Assembly (NCBI RefSeq): GCF_000332095.2
Contig: NZ_KI913949.1
Span: forward strand, 437,237-501,236
Direction: 5' to 3'
Length of the DNA: 64,000 nt
Source: Leptolyngbya sp. PCC 6406
GTDB lineage: Bacteria > Cyanobacteriota > Cyanobacteriia > Phormidesmidales > Phormidesmidaceae
Both the position numbers and the translations under genes were made by a program. Positions 63,998 to 64,000 of the stretch are shown piece by piece. Under the pieces are notes generated by a model that saw only the letters and a program-made list of their open reading frames with translations, was not told where the DNA came from and made no database searches. Each line of letters opens with the position of its first letter. Position 1 is the stretch's first letter.

Positions 63998-64000
63998 TCA

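Overview
The window is chromosomal DNA from a cyanobacterium. It carries psaI (photosystem I subunit VIII), the myxoxanthophyll genes cruF and cruG, a GlpX-type fructose/sedoheptulose bisphosphatase, several cyanobacterial domain families (DUF3082, DUF2996, DUF4278) and many copies of the GCGATCGC (HIP1) octamer. No rRNA, tRNA or CRISPR array was recognised. The genus cannot be fixed from this window; moderately high GC and a heavy load of interspersed repeats fit a filamentous non-heterocystous lineage (inference).

Layout. 0-8 kb: 5' end of a type II NADH dehydrogenase gene, a histidine kinase, an ABC permease, a PcrA/UvrD helicase interrupted by a 364-residue intein, and htpX. 8-21 kb: cruF-cruG, gatA, pyrC, an unknown protein, a TerC-family membrane protein, a NarL-type response regulator, pgi, glpX and hemA. 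21-31 kb is the accessory part: a secreted TPR-CHAT protein with an AT-rich centre, decayed ORF remnants, two antitoxin-like genes without visible toxins, a low-GC GGDEF gene, a DUF4349 lipoprotein, DUF3082 and an IS630-family element. 31-43 kb: a PEP-CTERM protein, a MATE transporter, pyrH-frr, a ROK kinase, a large PAS-GAF-GGDEF protein, a 1.3-kb repeat field and a long protein of unknown function. 43-54 kb: psaI, DUF4278, nadC, DUF2237, bioF, thyX with a second intein, a degenerate receiver domain, an M23 peptidase and a WecG/TagA glycosyltransferase. 54-64 kb: a lumenal pentapeptide protein, DUF2996, fcl-gmd (GDP-L-fucose), glutathione reductase, a divergent peroxiredoxin/PerR pair with two PerR-box-like palindromes, valine-pyruvate transaminase, rimM and a RAYT-like protein that has lost its HUH histidines.

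How genes may work together. cruF/cruG (carotenoid hydration and glycosylation) and fcl/gmd (GDP-fucose supply) could both serve a fucosylated myxol glycoside. gor, the type II peroxiredoxin and PerR form a redox-defence neighbourhood. pyrH-frr is a translation/nucleotide pair seen in many bacteria.

The most unusual content is mobile and repetitive. There are two inteins in conserved enzyme motifs. At least seven dispersed repeat families occur. A 143-bp repeat has ends resembling those of the resident IS630 element, so it is probably a non-autonomous derivative. Several families overlap stop codons of flanking genes; one 143-bp copy is the entire nadC-DUF2237 intergenic region and provides both stops. 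A ~36-bp palindromic repeat is embedded in frame, in both orientations, in four coding sequences.
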